DNA from: Nelumbo lutea
Lineage: Eukaryota; Streptophyta; Magnoliopsida; Proteales; Nelumbonaceae
Reading direction: 5' to 3'
NCBI GenBank assembly: GCA_022828595.1
Contig: JAKGHH010000008.1
Span: 26,094,378 to 26,158,377, forward strand
Length of the DNA stretch: 64,000 nucleotides
Positions 45,620-57,713 of this stretch are shown piece after piece. The first letter of the stretch is position 1; every line of letters starts with the position of its first letter. A program made the position numbers and the translations under genes. Below the pieces are notes generated by a model that was given only the letters and a program-made list of their open reading frames with translations, was not told the DNA's origin and searched no databases.

Positions 45620-48395
45620 ATTAATTCCATGCTTTATTATTATAATTATGCCTAACTACTCAAACAATTGAAAGGGGTTGGTTTATATAAATTTTGCATA
45701 GTTGAGGGGAGTGTTTTAGAGGGGCCAAGTTTAGGATAGGTGAAAGCAGTTGTTAATTAGAAATTATAGTGGAGGTTAGTGATTTTTCCTAAAACTATAT
45801 AAAATCTAACCAATAATAGCCTTCTTTGGCAGTTGGCACTGGCTGGTGCATTGCATAGGTCCTGGTCAGAGATGCAAATTGGATATTAGCATGAGCGAAT
45901 TAGAAATGTCATTGGGCTTCATCTGCTTTAAGTTTGATTAACAAAGCTCCTATATCATACAAGTTTAAGTTTGGGTGTGATGATATAATATTTTACTTAA
46001 TTAAAACGTGTTTAATAAAACTAGGGGAGAGGGTTTTTGGTTCATCACTAAAATAAAGGTGGGGAGAAATCTTATACAAATTTAAATAACTTATCTTAAA
46101 AATTAATAAAATCTAAAAATAATCCAACTAGGGGGGGGGGGTTAGAAACTGAAAGTCTGAAACAACCTTATCCAATTGAAAATGTCATGAAGGCTTCTTT
46201 TGTTTCAATTTCTCTCAAGAAATCTTATGTATCGCATGTGAGATTTGATTTGTATGTGATAAAAAAAAATAGGGTTCGAGTTGGATTTAGACCGACTTGA
46301 ATAATTTGAAAGTGATGTTATCAAATATAGCAATAAGGGAAATTTGAAAACTTCCGAAGTGATGGAAACTCCGGAATGCATAAGACCTCCTCCCTGTAAT
46401 TTATCGGCCAATGGGTATCTTGTAACGGCTTCACACATCGGGTCACAGTGATGGCCAGCTTCATTAATGTTACGACTATGTAACGTGGCCCAGCGTTACA
46501 TTGGCATTTAATGAGCCAAAGAAGTCGTACGCTGTTGCAAGTTGTAACATCTTCGAGAAGGGCTCTCCATTAAGGCTGGGGGAAATATCATAAATGCCCT
46601 TCAAGGGATCCATGTGTCAATTGTTGATTGGCACGGATAATTTTGGGCACATCACATCCCCCTAATTACAGGGTCAAGGCTGAGGAGGGTGGTAGCATGG
46701 TTTGAGGTTAGTCTCAAGCGAAGGAAGTAGTATAATTTGTTTGAGTGGAGTGGGATCCCATTTCCCTGGTGTAATATACTTGGTGGTTTAAAAACCAATG
46801 AGGCATGATAATGCCGAATCATTGGCTTTTAAATCTTAAGCTAGGGTGCAGATTGGTGGCTTTGGAGTTGATTCATGTGATAAGGCATCATTTTAGAGTG
46901 TTGAGAGTTCGGCTCAGGGCAATTGTTTTTTTTTTTTTTTTCTTGCATTGAGAATATTTCCGTATTTGTCTGTTTTATTTCATGGGGAGATATTCTCAAT
47001 GTAAGGTTGAAAAAGACTGTTAGAATGGTGTGGGCATAGATTTGCCCTGATAGAAGCCGATTACATGTGGCCTTTGTTAGTGTGAGAAATGAAACAATGC
47101 GTTTTCTTGTTCATGCATTTCAATTAAGAGGTCATCATCTAGCTCACTTTGGCTCATCCCTTGCACTTATCTTTAGAAGTCCCTGTCTTTAGAGGTGTAA
47201 AGTGGGCCGTGTCAGGCCGGTTACATCTTGTTCATAAGTTTTATTTTAGCTTAATTACATGACAAATTTCAATTTAATACTTGTTTAATACAAATCTCAA
47301 TATCTCATGGCAATTAATACATAAAAAAAACAATTTAAAAATGCAATTAAAAACAAAATCTATTTGTTGAATTATTAATTATTATAAAATCCAAAACAAA
47401 TAGTTTAAATACAATATCCAATTGATATAAAAGTATAAGGAATTTAAAAAAATTCAATTTCCTCGTCTTCTAATGCAAATCCACTTAACATAATGGTTGA
47501 ACCTTCAAATCATACCTTATAAATTGTTTTAAAATATGAAGTAAATGAGATATCAATAAAAAATGTATAAAATAGAAAATTAATGGTGTAGGTCAAGATA
47601 TCACCTTTGCAAAGATAAACCTGCAGTTCTTTGCGAAGAGTAAAAACATGAGATTTCCACCCGTTAACCACCAAGTTTATTTTAAAAACTTTTGTTCTAT
47701 TTGGTTTTCCTTATTGATACATACCGTTAATTGCTACTCAGAAACATTTGATAGACAAAAGGGGTCCGACCAATCTAACCATGGAGAGACCTAGGTTCTA
47801 CCTATAATTGCAACACTCAATTTATCTGTCTGGCTTTTAAAACATTTAGTTTGAACCTTTTGACTCTTATCTAATCATGTATTCTGGCCATTTAGTTATT
47901 GATGAGGCACACTACTCATACTCATTGAATATTTAATCGAACTTGAACTCAAACTTAAACCTAGTAGTATTTTAATTAAGCATGATCGAATCAGATTCAA
48001 TATAGGTTATATCTGTTCCTATTCAATAAGAAATCTGATTGATCCAAATTAGACAAGAATTCATTGGATTCTCAAGATTATGATTCAAATTCGAATTCAA
48101 ATATCTTATCAAATATCCTATTTGAATCTTATTCAATTTGGATTGTAGTAAAAAACGTGATGATATAATATTATTTATATAATATAATAATATATTATAA
48201 TATATAATTTATAATTATATATAATTAATATAGAATATACATATATAATATTTTATAACTAACATATTGGATCAGGTCAGGAAAGATTAGGGGGGCATCC
48301 GAATCCGACTCTTACTAGATCGAATCCGGATTCAATTCAAATCTAATCCAACTTATTTGCAGCCCTAGATCAGTGAAAAAGACATGATAAGACCA
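45620..48395. other. Intergenic, no gene seen
   Basis: Contains scattered repeat fragments. A block near 46640-46760 shares CAAGCGAAGGAAGTAGTATA-type words with the gypsy leader at 52850. 47900-48370 has AATCGGATTCAA/TTGAATTC arms like those near 54900. A T-run lies at about 46927-46941. No coding region is supported. Confidence 0.45.
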
Positions 48396-48399
48396 ATGC

Positions 48400-49715
48400 C
48401 ATTGATCTGGATGATTAAAACATCAACTGGTCCTATTTTTGGTTTCAGGTTCCCTAAAACTCGCGCGTTGTTTTGTAAGAAACCATTGACTTGATCAAAA
48501 TGCATTCGACCTCGGTGGTTGAACCATTGATCCAAACACAAAGTAATGGGTTATTAATAGACCTATTCATGGACCGTGTAGCCCGACAGGCTAGCCTGGC
48601 TTGACTTGCTCATGGTTCGGCTTGGACAAGATTTTAGGCCCATGGGCTCAAGCCCAGACCTAAAACACTAAACCCAACCTTTTTTCTCCATTGGGATCAA
48701 GCTTTCTCAAGAAAGCCTGGCCTAAGCCTGAGCCCAACCCTATATAATATTCTATATAATTAAAAATATATTTTATATAATAAAAAATATATAGCATATA
48801 TATTTTATCTTTGTTGCTCTTCTCTTTATTTTTTCATGTCATAATGAAATCTTTTAGTATTTTTGGGTTTTGAGTTTGACTAATATAAATAAATCAGTTT
48901 TATTGTTGAATAAAAACAAAAAAGAAAAACTTAATTTCAGGCTTTATATGAGAGCTGGGCACGAACTCAAGATCTAGGCCCAATGGTTAGGTCTGACCCA
49001 TTGGGATTGGTAGCTCATGGACTTTGTAACTTCAATGGCTAGCTATGCTTGACCCATTCATGGTTGGGATTGTTCAAGGGTTCGAGCCAAGCTCCAGCTT
49101 TCTCAAAAAGAGCCTAGCTCTATTTTGAGGTTGAACTAATAATATTTTAAATAAATGAAAGATATACTTTACAGAATGAAAATATAAAATATTTTTTTTT
49201 TCATTTTTCTCTTCTCTTTTTTGGGTTTGTGGTTATTTAATATAAATATGTCAGTTTTATTGTTGAATAAAAAATAATCCAAATCTTCTTGCCCAAGTTC
49301 TTGATCAGGCTTTGAACTTGGGCCCTAGCATCAGGCTTTATACAAGTGTCAAAGTCAGGCTCAAGCCTAAACATGTTTTATTAATATAGAGGCAAATCTA
49401 GACTCAAACCCAGCCAGATCCAGCCTGTCAAGAGACATATTTTTTACTTTAGAGGCAAAGCCCAGCCTAGACCCAAATCGGTCATCCTGTGAACATCTCT
49501 AATTATAATATACAATGTATTGAAAAGTTAAAGAGGCCATGACATTATGCTTGATATTGTTTCTTTTCTTTCTATTTTGAGTAATTTTTAACAATCTATA
49601 CATCCCAAAGTGATGTATGACATGCCACGGTCTCACCTATATGGCTGAACCATTGACCCACAACTCAGAGACAAAAACAATTCGTCCTCTAAATCAGTTT
49701 CAAAACACTGAATAA
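48400..49715. repeat. Split copy of the GACCGG/TTTTAAAAC repeat around an hAT-like element
   Basis: AGGTTCCCTAAAACTCG to GAACCATTGATCCAAAC (48450-48540) and CCATTGACCCACAAC to AGTTTCAAAACACTG (49630-49712) look like two halves of the repeat family at 50016-50294. The hAT-like element at 48558-49501 lies between them. The match is by eye and weak. Confidence 0.35.
48558..49501. mobile_element. hAT-like element, 944 bp
   Basis: TAGACCTATTCATGGACC on the left and its diverged complement CCTGTGAACATCTCTA on the right enclose GGCCCA/TGGGCC-rich arms (GCCCATGGGCTCAAGCCC and similar). Internal duplicated blocks (TATCAGTTTTATTGTTGAATAAAAA twice, near 48895 and 49248) show an old internal duplication. 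A target duplication is not clear. Confidence 0.5.
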
Positions 49716-50015
49716 AACAATGGAAAGAAGTCATTCGTTAAATCCACTCCCACCCGTACCGTGGTTTGTGGGAGTGCATTTATTTATCCCTCATACATGA
49801 GAGATGAACAATGAGTGTTGGACTATTCATAGAAAAGGAGTGTATGCATGTAAAAGGTTAAAAGTGGGGTAAGGTAGACAAGGAAGATTTTGACTGATAG
49901 TTACATTATCAATGTCGATCGTCAACCCATAAGAGAAAACAATGAATGAAAAATCAAAATCTGTTCCCTTTTGTATTGTTATATTTAGAGTTTTCATTTT
50001 TCTGTCTCCCTCATA

Positions 50016-50294
50016 GTGTTTTTAAAACCGGACCGGATCGGAAAAACCAAGAATCAGTCACCCGATTTTGTTTTATTTCAAAACTGTTTGTTGCCTCAAA
50101 ACCATTGATTTGGTCAGTGAATCGTTGACATAAGTGGTTGAACTGTTGAATCGTTGAGCCGAACAACAATTTTTGACCATTTTTGGTTTTTATTTTTTTT
50201 TAAATTTTTTGTCAGAATAAATTGTCAATTCGGACCAAATCGTCAGACTGCTCAACCTAAAACAGTTCTCTACCCGGTCCGATTTTAAAAACCT
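50016..50294. mobile_element. 279-bp dispersed repeat (same family as 25404-25679)
   Basis: Begins GTGTTTTTAAAACCGGACC and ends GGTCCGATTTTAAAAACC, so it is palindromic at its ends. The internal order CAAAACCATTGATTTGGTCA, AACAACAATTTTTGACC, GTCAGAATAAATTG matches the copy nested in the 24763 element. Confidence 0.65.
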
Positions 50295-50589
50295 TGCTCA
50301 CTCACATGCATTTGATGTTTTAAAATCCGACCTGGAGCTTCAACTGTTCTTCTCTCTGAGTCAATGCATCAATGGTTCAACCATCCTAGTCAAAGGGAGA
50401 ATCCGTGATGTCATCAACAACTTGAATATCAATGGATAATAGGTTTTATGACTGATTTATTTGACCCAATTGACACGGTCGCCGAGAGGTTGGAAACATT
50501 ATTTTTAACAACTTATCACTGATCTGCCGTGCCTAAGATCCAGTCATCCAGACCACAAAACACATGCAGTCTCCTCTATTTTGATGCCT

Positions 50590-51790
50590 CGAGAAAAACG
50601 AAATGTCTGACTTAATAAAGCCACAACTTCCACCAAATCACTGATTAGTCTTATTGTGAATTTACTGCTTTTCTGGTCTATGTAAGACAAACAGTGATAG
50701 CTTTTAAAAGAAAACTTTCGCCCATCAAGTAATGGAGGTCACCTATCCGGATCGAATTATTTTCTGTGGAACACTGCTCGAAACCATATTCTAAGGTACT
50801 CTCTGTTCATCGTTCAGTCCTTAACATGGTTCACCTTTTTTTTTTGGCAATATGGATGATTTGCAATTTGCAGCAATAACGTAAGCTTGAGAAATGCCAC
50901 TGTTCGGATTTCAAAAATGGATTCAAGACAATCCAAAATCCATAAAGGATAAAAGTTTATCCAGAACGATTGGTTGGTCTTCTTAACATGGTTTGGCCTT
51001 TTTCTGAAGTTTTCAAACTTCAAGGTAATCTAGTTTGGTCTTGTAATTACTGTCAGTTAGCAGAAATGGGTCATCATCCATTCATCCTTGTGTGTAGCTG
51101 TTTTTCCAGTATGGACTATCTAATTATTTATAACACAAACAGTGGAAGACCTAGCTTGGTCTTGTAATTACTGTCAGTTAGCAGAAATGGGTCATCATCC
51201 ATTCATCCTTGTGTGTAGTTGTTTTTCCAGTATGGACTATCTAATTAATTATAACAACGAACAGTGGAAGACCCATTAACTATCTCTCAGATTATTTAAG
51301 GCCTTTAATCCCAATCAAGCTTGTATTCCAACATGAAAATTCCTCACCAACTAGGGGCCTAAAGCTAAACTAAGTAGAGATGAGTTGATCGAGATTTGCA
51401 CTCAATAACTGAGTAGAACTCAGCTCAGTTCAATTCATTCAAGTCAATACTTTTTTATTTGGCCAAAATTGTAGATTAGAAATTAATATACAGCCCCGAA
51501 TAATGAGACTCAAAGTATTATTTGAAGATGGTAAAGAAAGAAACCATGTGTAGCAATATGCAGCTTACTATCTCTAAAACGACAGCATTTACCAAAAAAA
51601 AACAAGATAACTTAGTTTAATAGTACAGAGAATAGGTGGATCCACTAATTACAAAATTGGATAAGTAGATATGATTAGGTCAGTTAGTGCTAAAATTTCT
51701 TGAAGTTAATTAAGCTTTATCATCCATGTTTATCTAACTTCCATTTAGGTTTCTTTAATAAGATATGATGGACCCATTTGAACTTTATAT
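50590..51790 (+). repeat. Direct copy C of the defensin upstream segment
   Basis: Matches copy A over GAGAAAAACGAAATGTCTGA, CTTTCGCCCATCAAGTAATG, GCAATTTGCAGCAATAACGT, TTGGTTGGTCTTCTTAACAT and ATCATCCATGTTTATCTAA. It is the empty-site partner for the MITE in copy B (GAAATTAATATACAGC at 51480-51495). A 121-bp internal tandem duplication is present. The similarity ends near 51790; no defensin-like exon follows. Confidence 0.75.
51033..51274 (+). repeat. 121-bp tandem duplication inside copy C
   Basis: Two nearly identical units begin TTGGTCTTGTAATTACTGTC, with one GTAGCTG/GTAGTTG change and small differences near TTATAACA. Copies A and B have one unit, so it arose in copy C alone. Confidence 0.85.
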
Positions 51791-51799
51791 CATTTGCCC

Positions 51800-52085
51800 C
51801 CCAAAAAATGTAAAACATAAGTGAACAATAATGTAATTCAAATTCCAAATTAATATAAGTCATAATTAAAGTTGCTATTAGAAAAAAAATATTTTGGAAA
51901 GTTTTTACTACTAAATTTTTATTAATAGTAATTATTAAATTTATATTTATTAACAATATTTGTTAATAAAAGCAATTACAAAAAAAGTTTAAAAATTATG
52001 AAAACTACAAAAAGTACTTTAAGTATTACCAAAAATTACCAAAATAATTTAAGAATAATTATTAATAAATATAGTTATATTATTT
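51800..52085. other. AT-rich DNA, no gene
   Basis: Short TTAATAA-rich stretch between copy C and the gypsy-type relic. Confidence 0.5.
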
Positions 52086-52820
52086 GATGATGGTCGAAAA
52101 TTCGTTGTCCCCACTAGTAATGACAACTCAGAGATTAGGTGATGTGGTCGGTTGTAGAATGTGCAAGACAATGTCAAAGGGCTCGAGATGATGACCAATA
52201 CAAAGAACTCCAATGGTCAAGTTAGTACCAAGCTGATGAAGTGGGTGAACAAGAATTAGGGCAATAGTGTGAGCCAAATAGTAGGCATACCTCCTGAGGG
52301 TGAAGACACACCCTTATATAGATCTCAAGACTCAGGATAAGTGTGCCCATTATATTCAGGCCATTGTGGAGCTTATCTATCTATTACTTTCGAATGCGCT
52401 CTCGTGGCAATGTGGTTATCCTTATCCGCTTCCTCACAAGGTGGAGGGAAGTGGGTTTGCTGCATGTGTAGCATCGATGCACATCTCGAAACTTCTATTT
52501 GTCGTAGAAAAGGGAGAGTACGTGCCATGCAGGCTGGAGACAAGTTGAGGTTAGTGTAGTTCATCAAGTTGCAGTTAGCCCACATTGGAAGGTAGGTCGG
52601 GCATGCGGGGTGGTTCAAGTACATGTGCATTGGGCCGACTAGGCTAGTCTACCTGTGTACTCTAAATCGAGGTCAATACTCATCAAGGACACATATGTTG
52701 ATCTGTTGATGAGACCGCTGGCGGGGCTCTATCATGTATGTTGCCAAGGTGTCATGAAACAAAATCAAGCTAACACATGGTGTGATATGACTATAGGTTC
52801 ATATCACTATTCCTCATCAA
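52086..52820 (+). repeat. Possible LTR of a gypsy-type relic
   Basis: Starts TGATGATGGTCGAAAATTCG and has a CTTATATAGATCTCAAG promoter-like motif at about 52313; CATCA occurs at 52816-52820. These suit a gypsy LTR, but no second copy was found, so this is tentative. Confidence 0.35.
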
Positions 52821-54060
52821 TTCCCCTCCACTTTCGAGCTGGAAGGGAATAGTTTCGAGCAAAGGAAGTAATCTAGTTTGTGATGATCAACCTAACATTC
52901 TAAATTTGAATTATTATAAGGTTGTGGGTTCGCGTCGATTTAATTCATTGATTTAGAATCATCTGATAGATCACAAGGCGTGTGTACTTGAATTTCATGA
53001 GAAAATAACTTATAACAAATGCCAAAAAATGTGTTAAACTGATTTCAGACATCGGAAGGTGTACCATTGCACCATTGGCAACCACCTTATTAAATTGATC
53101 TTGGTCATTGGTAGTGCAATTGTTTTGCTTGTAAATAGTGGAGCCTGAGGGGTCCATTCTTCACTTAACCTCTATGAACTTGCGCTGAAGCAAGGTTAGG
53201 GAACTCGGAGTTTGGTAGGGCTAGGTAGCCAAGTTGGTCAGTTCTAGCTTTCTTCGGGTGGTTCTTACTTTCCACTTTCCATTCCAACTATGTCGAGCTC
53301 TGAGTATAAGGAAGGAGAGCTGGTAGTTGTTCCAGCTGGGGAGGGGTCATTGGCTCATGAATGTTGAGGTTCCCATAATGGGGTCTCGACTTGTAGGAAG
53401 AAGTGTTATAAAATGAACTCAAGCTGACACATGGTGGCATATTACTATAGGTGCGAATCACCCCTCATCAATTACCCTACTTCTGAGCTAGAGGTGAACA
53501 ATTTCGAGTGAAAAAAGTAGTCTAGTTTGTGATAGTCTACCCGATGCTCCAAAGTTGAATTATTTTTAGGTCACAAATTTATGCTAGTTCAATTTATTGA
53601 TTTAGAATCATCTGATAGATCACATGATAGTACACAAGGATTTCATTTGAAAAAAAGCTATCACAGATGCCAAAAAATGTGTTAAACTAATTTTGAACAT
53701 CAAAAGGCAAATCATTGCGTCCTTGGTGACAACCGTATTAGATCAATCTTAGTCATTGGTAGTGTAATTGTTTTTCTTATAAATAGTGGAGTTGGAGGGG
53801 TCCTTCACTTAATCTCTATAAATTTGCGTTGAAGCAGGGCTAGGGAACTTGGAATTCGGTAAAGCTAGGTAGCTAGGTCAAGCAGTTCTAGCTTTCTTCA
53901 GGTGAGTTTTCTTACTTTCCCACTTTCCTTTCTAACTATGTCTAGCTTTGAGTCTAAGGGAGAGGAGTGGGTAGTTGTTCCAGCCAAGGAAGGGTCCTTA
54001 GATCAGGAACATTGAGGTTCCCATAAAGGGTCTGGACTTCTAGGAAGAAGAAGTCTGAGT
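52755..54060 (+). repeat. About 650-bp tandem duplication in the gypsy leader
   Basis: Two diverged units (about 52755-53410 and 53411-54060) share CAAGCT.ACACATGGTG, CTCATCAATT.CCCT, TTTAGAATCATCTGATAGATC, CCAAAAAATGTGTTAAACT, ATAAATAGTGGAG and CATTGAGGTTCCCATAA in the same order. The unit boundaries are approximate. Confidence 0.75.
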
Positions 54061-54580
54061 TTGTCCGAACTCAACTTTCTGCCAATTACATCTGGCAACT
54101 GATGAAATGGGTTACTGGATTCCCAAGGAGTTCCAAATCACCTTCTCGGATCTAACCAACATCCTTGGGACCAAGCCAAGGATGAAATTTATGTCTTTGA
54201 CCATGCCTTAGTTGTTGGGCTCAGGTTTCCACTTCACCCTTTTGTCCCCGAGGTCCTTAGTTACCATGACATAACTATAGGTCACCTTCACCCAAGCTCT
54301 ATAAGGACTCTAGTTGGCATCATTTCGGCTTCTGTAAATTGTAGAAACTGTCTGGCAAGGAGGGTTGATTTTACCTATCTTACCACTTTAAACTCAAGCT
54401 ACTAGACAACTTCCCTTCCAACACGTCGGACTAGACAACTTCACCTTGGAGTAGTGGATAGCCATACCCAACTTGGAGATTTCCATGCATCTTGAACCCC
54501 GGTTCGTCGTTTAATGAATACTTGTCCTTTTGCAAGAGAGAAGACGAATGTAGATACTACTACCGTCTTTGATGCCCTAA
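54060..54580 (+). pseudogene. Putative gypsy-type transposon domain relic
   Basis: One frame gives DHALVVGLRFPLHPFVPEVL, then SYHDITIGHLHPSSIRTLVG and ISASVNCRNCLARRVDFTYL. This matches my knowledge of the plant putative gypsy-type transposon domain (Pfam Transposase_28: G-LR-PLHPF...LAP-QL-PN-W). The preceding DEMGYWIPKEFQITFSDLTN is in another frame, so it is broken. Confidence 0.6.
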
Positions 54581-54699
54581 CCCCTATATTATAATATTTA
54601 TTAATTATATATATAAATTTATATAATTATATTTAAAATTATAATAATATATTTTATATATTATATTATATATGAATGTATATATATAATAAATTCAGT

Positions 54700-55600
54700 A
54701 TGTTATATTTACATTAATTTATTTATATAAAATTCAAAAATTATTTAAAATTTTTTGACATTAAAAAAAATTAAAGTGGAATCGGATTAAATATGAGACT
54801 GATCCGAATCCATGATTTGAATTTGAATCTAAGGTCTTAAATTCTGATCAATTTCAGATCGGATTCTAATGCACAATTTTACTAATCAAATCGAATTCAG
54901 ATTTCTGAATCCAATCCAATTACATCCCTAATTTTGAATCGGTATCTATCAAATATGCACGTAGAAATTTAAACTCCGCTGCCCATGAACTAGCATATAA
55001 AACATGTAAATATATATTAGTAGATGGCAAATGGTGGAGCCAAATTGTATTAGACGCTTTGAGCTATGATATCTAATTCCTCTCTCTTTTTTTTGAAAAA
55101 AATATTATTTTTAGATGGATCGAAGCATTGAATAAATGGTTACTTCATCTAAGAATTGAATAAATGTTGGATTTTCTTTTGACAACAGGAAAGCTTAAAC
55201 AGGAATTTACAGGTTCATACGTCCATCTTTAATTTACAAGTTGTTCTAAAGAAATAATTTACAAGAAAAAAAAAAAGAAAAATCTAAGTTGTGGGCCTCT
55301 GAATTTTGTATTAAGAGTTTTTCATAACCGGTGTTCAGATCACTGAGTTTTGTATGGGCATTATGGTCAAAGAATTAGGAGATGACTGACATATATCAGG
55401 AGTAGAGGGGGGTTGCAGTGGTATTTTGGTTTAGTTCTGTGTTTCAGCGGTTGGATATTCTACATATAGGTGTTAGGAGGTTTTCTTTTTGTGAAGGGGG
55501 TTCAAAGTCATTTCCCCTAAAATTAAGTCGATTTGCTGAAACCTCGCCCCCATTGGGTTTGGACCGGATCCGGTAAAAATGGTTTTTGGCAGCTTGTGAT
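54700..55600. other. Intergenic, no gene seen
   Basis: AT-rich, with a self-complementary GATTCAAAT/ATTTGAATC region at 54780-54930 that ends AATTACATCCCTA, probably an hAT-like MITE arm related to 47900-48370. Confidence 0.4.
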
Positions 55601-55699
55601 TTATGAAAGACTCCAAATTTTCTATATAATATTATGCAGAGGATGAGATGTTCTCCATGTGGCTGCAATAAAAATGGACATAGAAGATCCGGACTCCAA

Positions 55700-56260
55700 A
55701 CTAGTACAAGATCTGCTACAAAGTAGGGCATGTGGTGGCTGAATGCTACAAAAATAAAGAAAATCAGAAGAAGCGTGAAAGGAAAAAGGGAAAACTCCGG
55801 CTAATCTAGAAAAGGCTCCTGTAAAAGAAAAATCTATCGGTAGGTCGATTACCCAACCTACTGCTAATGCTACAGTGATTCTGGAGTAAGAAAATTCAGG
55901 TGAGAATGCTCCTGTCTCTCTCGTTCATGGTGAAGGTAACACTCATGATATTGGTGTGGGCATTATTGAACATGATGATCTCTATATTCACTGTGAAGCG
56001 AGAGTTAATACTAACATGGCTACAATTGATGAGTTCACAGATTTTCAATTAATCTCATATCGGTAAAAGAATTCAAAATCTAAATAAAAATATTTGCAGT
56101 TGAAGGCCGACAGGATGACAATTCTAGTGTGGTACTTTCTGATGGTGACTTTGAGTAGCCAAAAACAGAGGAAGAAAAAGGAAAGATACGGCTTATGCTA
56201 TTCCGGTTCCGAGAGCAGTGAGCACAAGATGCAGTACGGATCCAGATACTCTTTTTATAT
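55700..56260 (+). pseudogene. LINE ORF1-like fragment with degenerate zinc knuckle
   Basis: One frame reads KICYKVGHVVAEC, a CCHC-like knuckle near 55708-55745, followed by a lysine-rich stretch (NQKKRERKKGK) and, in other frames, APVKEKSIGR and a Ser/Asp-rich segment SDGDFE. This order fits the C-terminal half of plant L1-type ORF1. Stops break it. Confidence 0.45.
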
Positions 56261-56349
56261 CTCTTTAATTTATGAATATTTTATTCTAGAATTCTATATG
56301 TGCAGATTACAGAAACTCCATTAATAAAACAAATAGTTATAAGAATATA

Positions 56350-56870
56350 TAAAAAAAGAGAAGGTAAAGAATAATAACAGGAATAGGATGTTAACAAAGC
56401 AGATCTTTTTTGGTTATCAGCGGAGAAGATGAATTTACTTAATGACAATAAAAGGGGAAGAAGAAAAAAAGTAAGAAAAGGCAAAAGTAAAATAATAAAG
56501 AAGTAATAAAACAAAACAATGAATAAATTTGGTGAAGTTATAAAGCAGGAAGGCTATTCCAATGGGTTTGACATACTTAGATGACAAAGGAGAAATAAGC
56601 AATTGAAAGGGAAATAATAAAAAAATGAAGAAAAAAATAAAAAAATAAAAGAAGAGAAAATTAAAAAATACGTAAAAAGATTCAAATAATTAGAAAATAA
56701 AATAATACAAATGATAATTTCTTAAAAAATGTAAATAGGGTTCTATAAGAAAATGACAAAAAAAAAGTTATTAATTAAACTAAAAAAGACAAAATAAAAA
56801 ATTAAAATAATAATAATAAAACAAAAGGGTAAAAAATAATAATAATAAATAAAAATAGGTAGAATTTACT
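56350..56870. other. A-rich low-complexity DNA
   Basis: Strongly purine/A-rich (AAAATAAAAGAAGAG words) on the plus strand. The minus-strand frames are leucine/phenylalanine-rich artefacts of it. Confidence 0.6.
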
Positions 56871-56898
56871 TTTGTGTTGGATAGTTCTTGTGATTTGC

Positions 56899-57172
56899 TT
56901 TTCTTTATTATCTTTTTGTTTAAAGAATTGTTCATTTTGTCTTCATGCTAGTTTGAGAATTTCATGTGGGCCCAACTTATTGGATTTGTGAGAGGGATGC
57001 CTAACACCTTCCTTCTTCCATCCAATTCTTACCTGTTTTTCTTTATTATCTTTTTGTTTAAAGAATTGTTCATTTTGTCTTCATGCTAGTTTGAGAATTT
57101 CATGTGGGCCCAACTTATTGGATTTGTAAGAGTATGCCTAACACCTTCCTTCTTCCATCCAATTCTTACCTA
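56899..57172 (+). repeat. 138-bp near-identical tandem duplication
   Basis: TTTTCTTTATTATCTTTTTG to CCAATTCTTACCT occurs twice in succession. The only clear differences are TGTGAGAGGGATGCC against TGTAAGAGTATGCC, so the event is fairly recent. Confidence 0.9.
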
Positions 57173-57399
57173 GATTGGTGTAGCTAGTGCCTCGGATTTT
57201 GATGTCACTACTAAAATAAAAGCATTTTTAAAAATTATTCTCAGAGGTCCCATAATCTTATTTCCTTAACTGATGAATGACGACTCCAAACAAACCCCAA
57301 GTGAGCCATTTTTAAACACTCATCACAATATTAAAATTGAAACCAAACATCATCTACCGACTTTTGGCACCCTTGCTATTAACGGTTGGAAACACTTTA

Positions 57400-57713
57400 G
57401 CCAAGCTTTGTATATCCCTCTCATTACTCATCAAGTTATTAGAGAGTGAATTCATTTTTGATTCGGCCTAGCAGCTAATAGTAACTCCCAACTAAAAGTT
57501 TTAATTTCAACTTTGCCGCCACTAATTGTTTGGGAGATTTTAAAAGAGAGATGTCGCAGGCGAATGGAGGGTAAAGCTCACTTCTCCCAAGAAATTATTC
57601 AGAAAATTACTTCTTGCACTCATGAGCTGAATACCCAGACCCAAGTCGGCCTCCAATAGAGAGAGAAATCAATCTTAAATTTTCTAACTGTGCCTAACAA
57701 CAATAATGGTATT
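57400..57713 (+). pseudogene. LINE fragment upstream of a probable solo LTR
   Basis: In one frame LPPLIVWEILKERCRRRMEG continues with KAHFSQEIIQKITSC, the linker between the RT zinc-binding domain and RNase H in plant LINEs (compare AVWEIWKKRNRRRMGN at 60415). The reading stops at 57713 and RNase H resumes after 58905. Confidence 0.65.
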
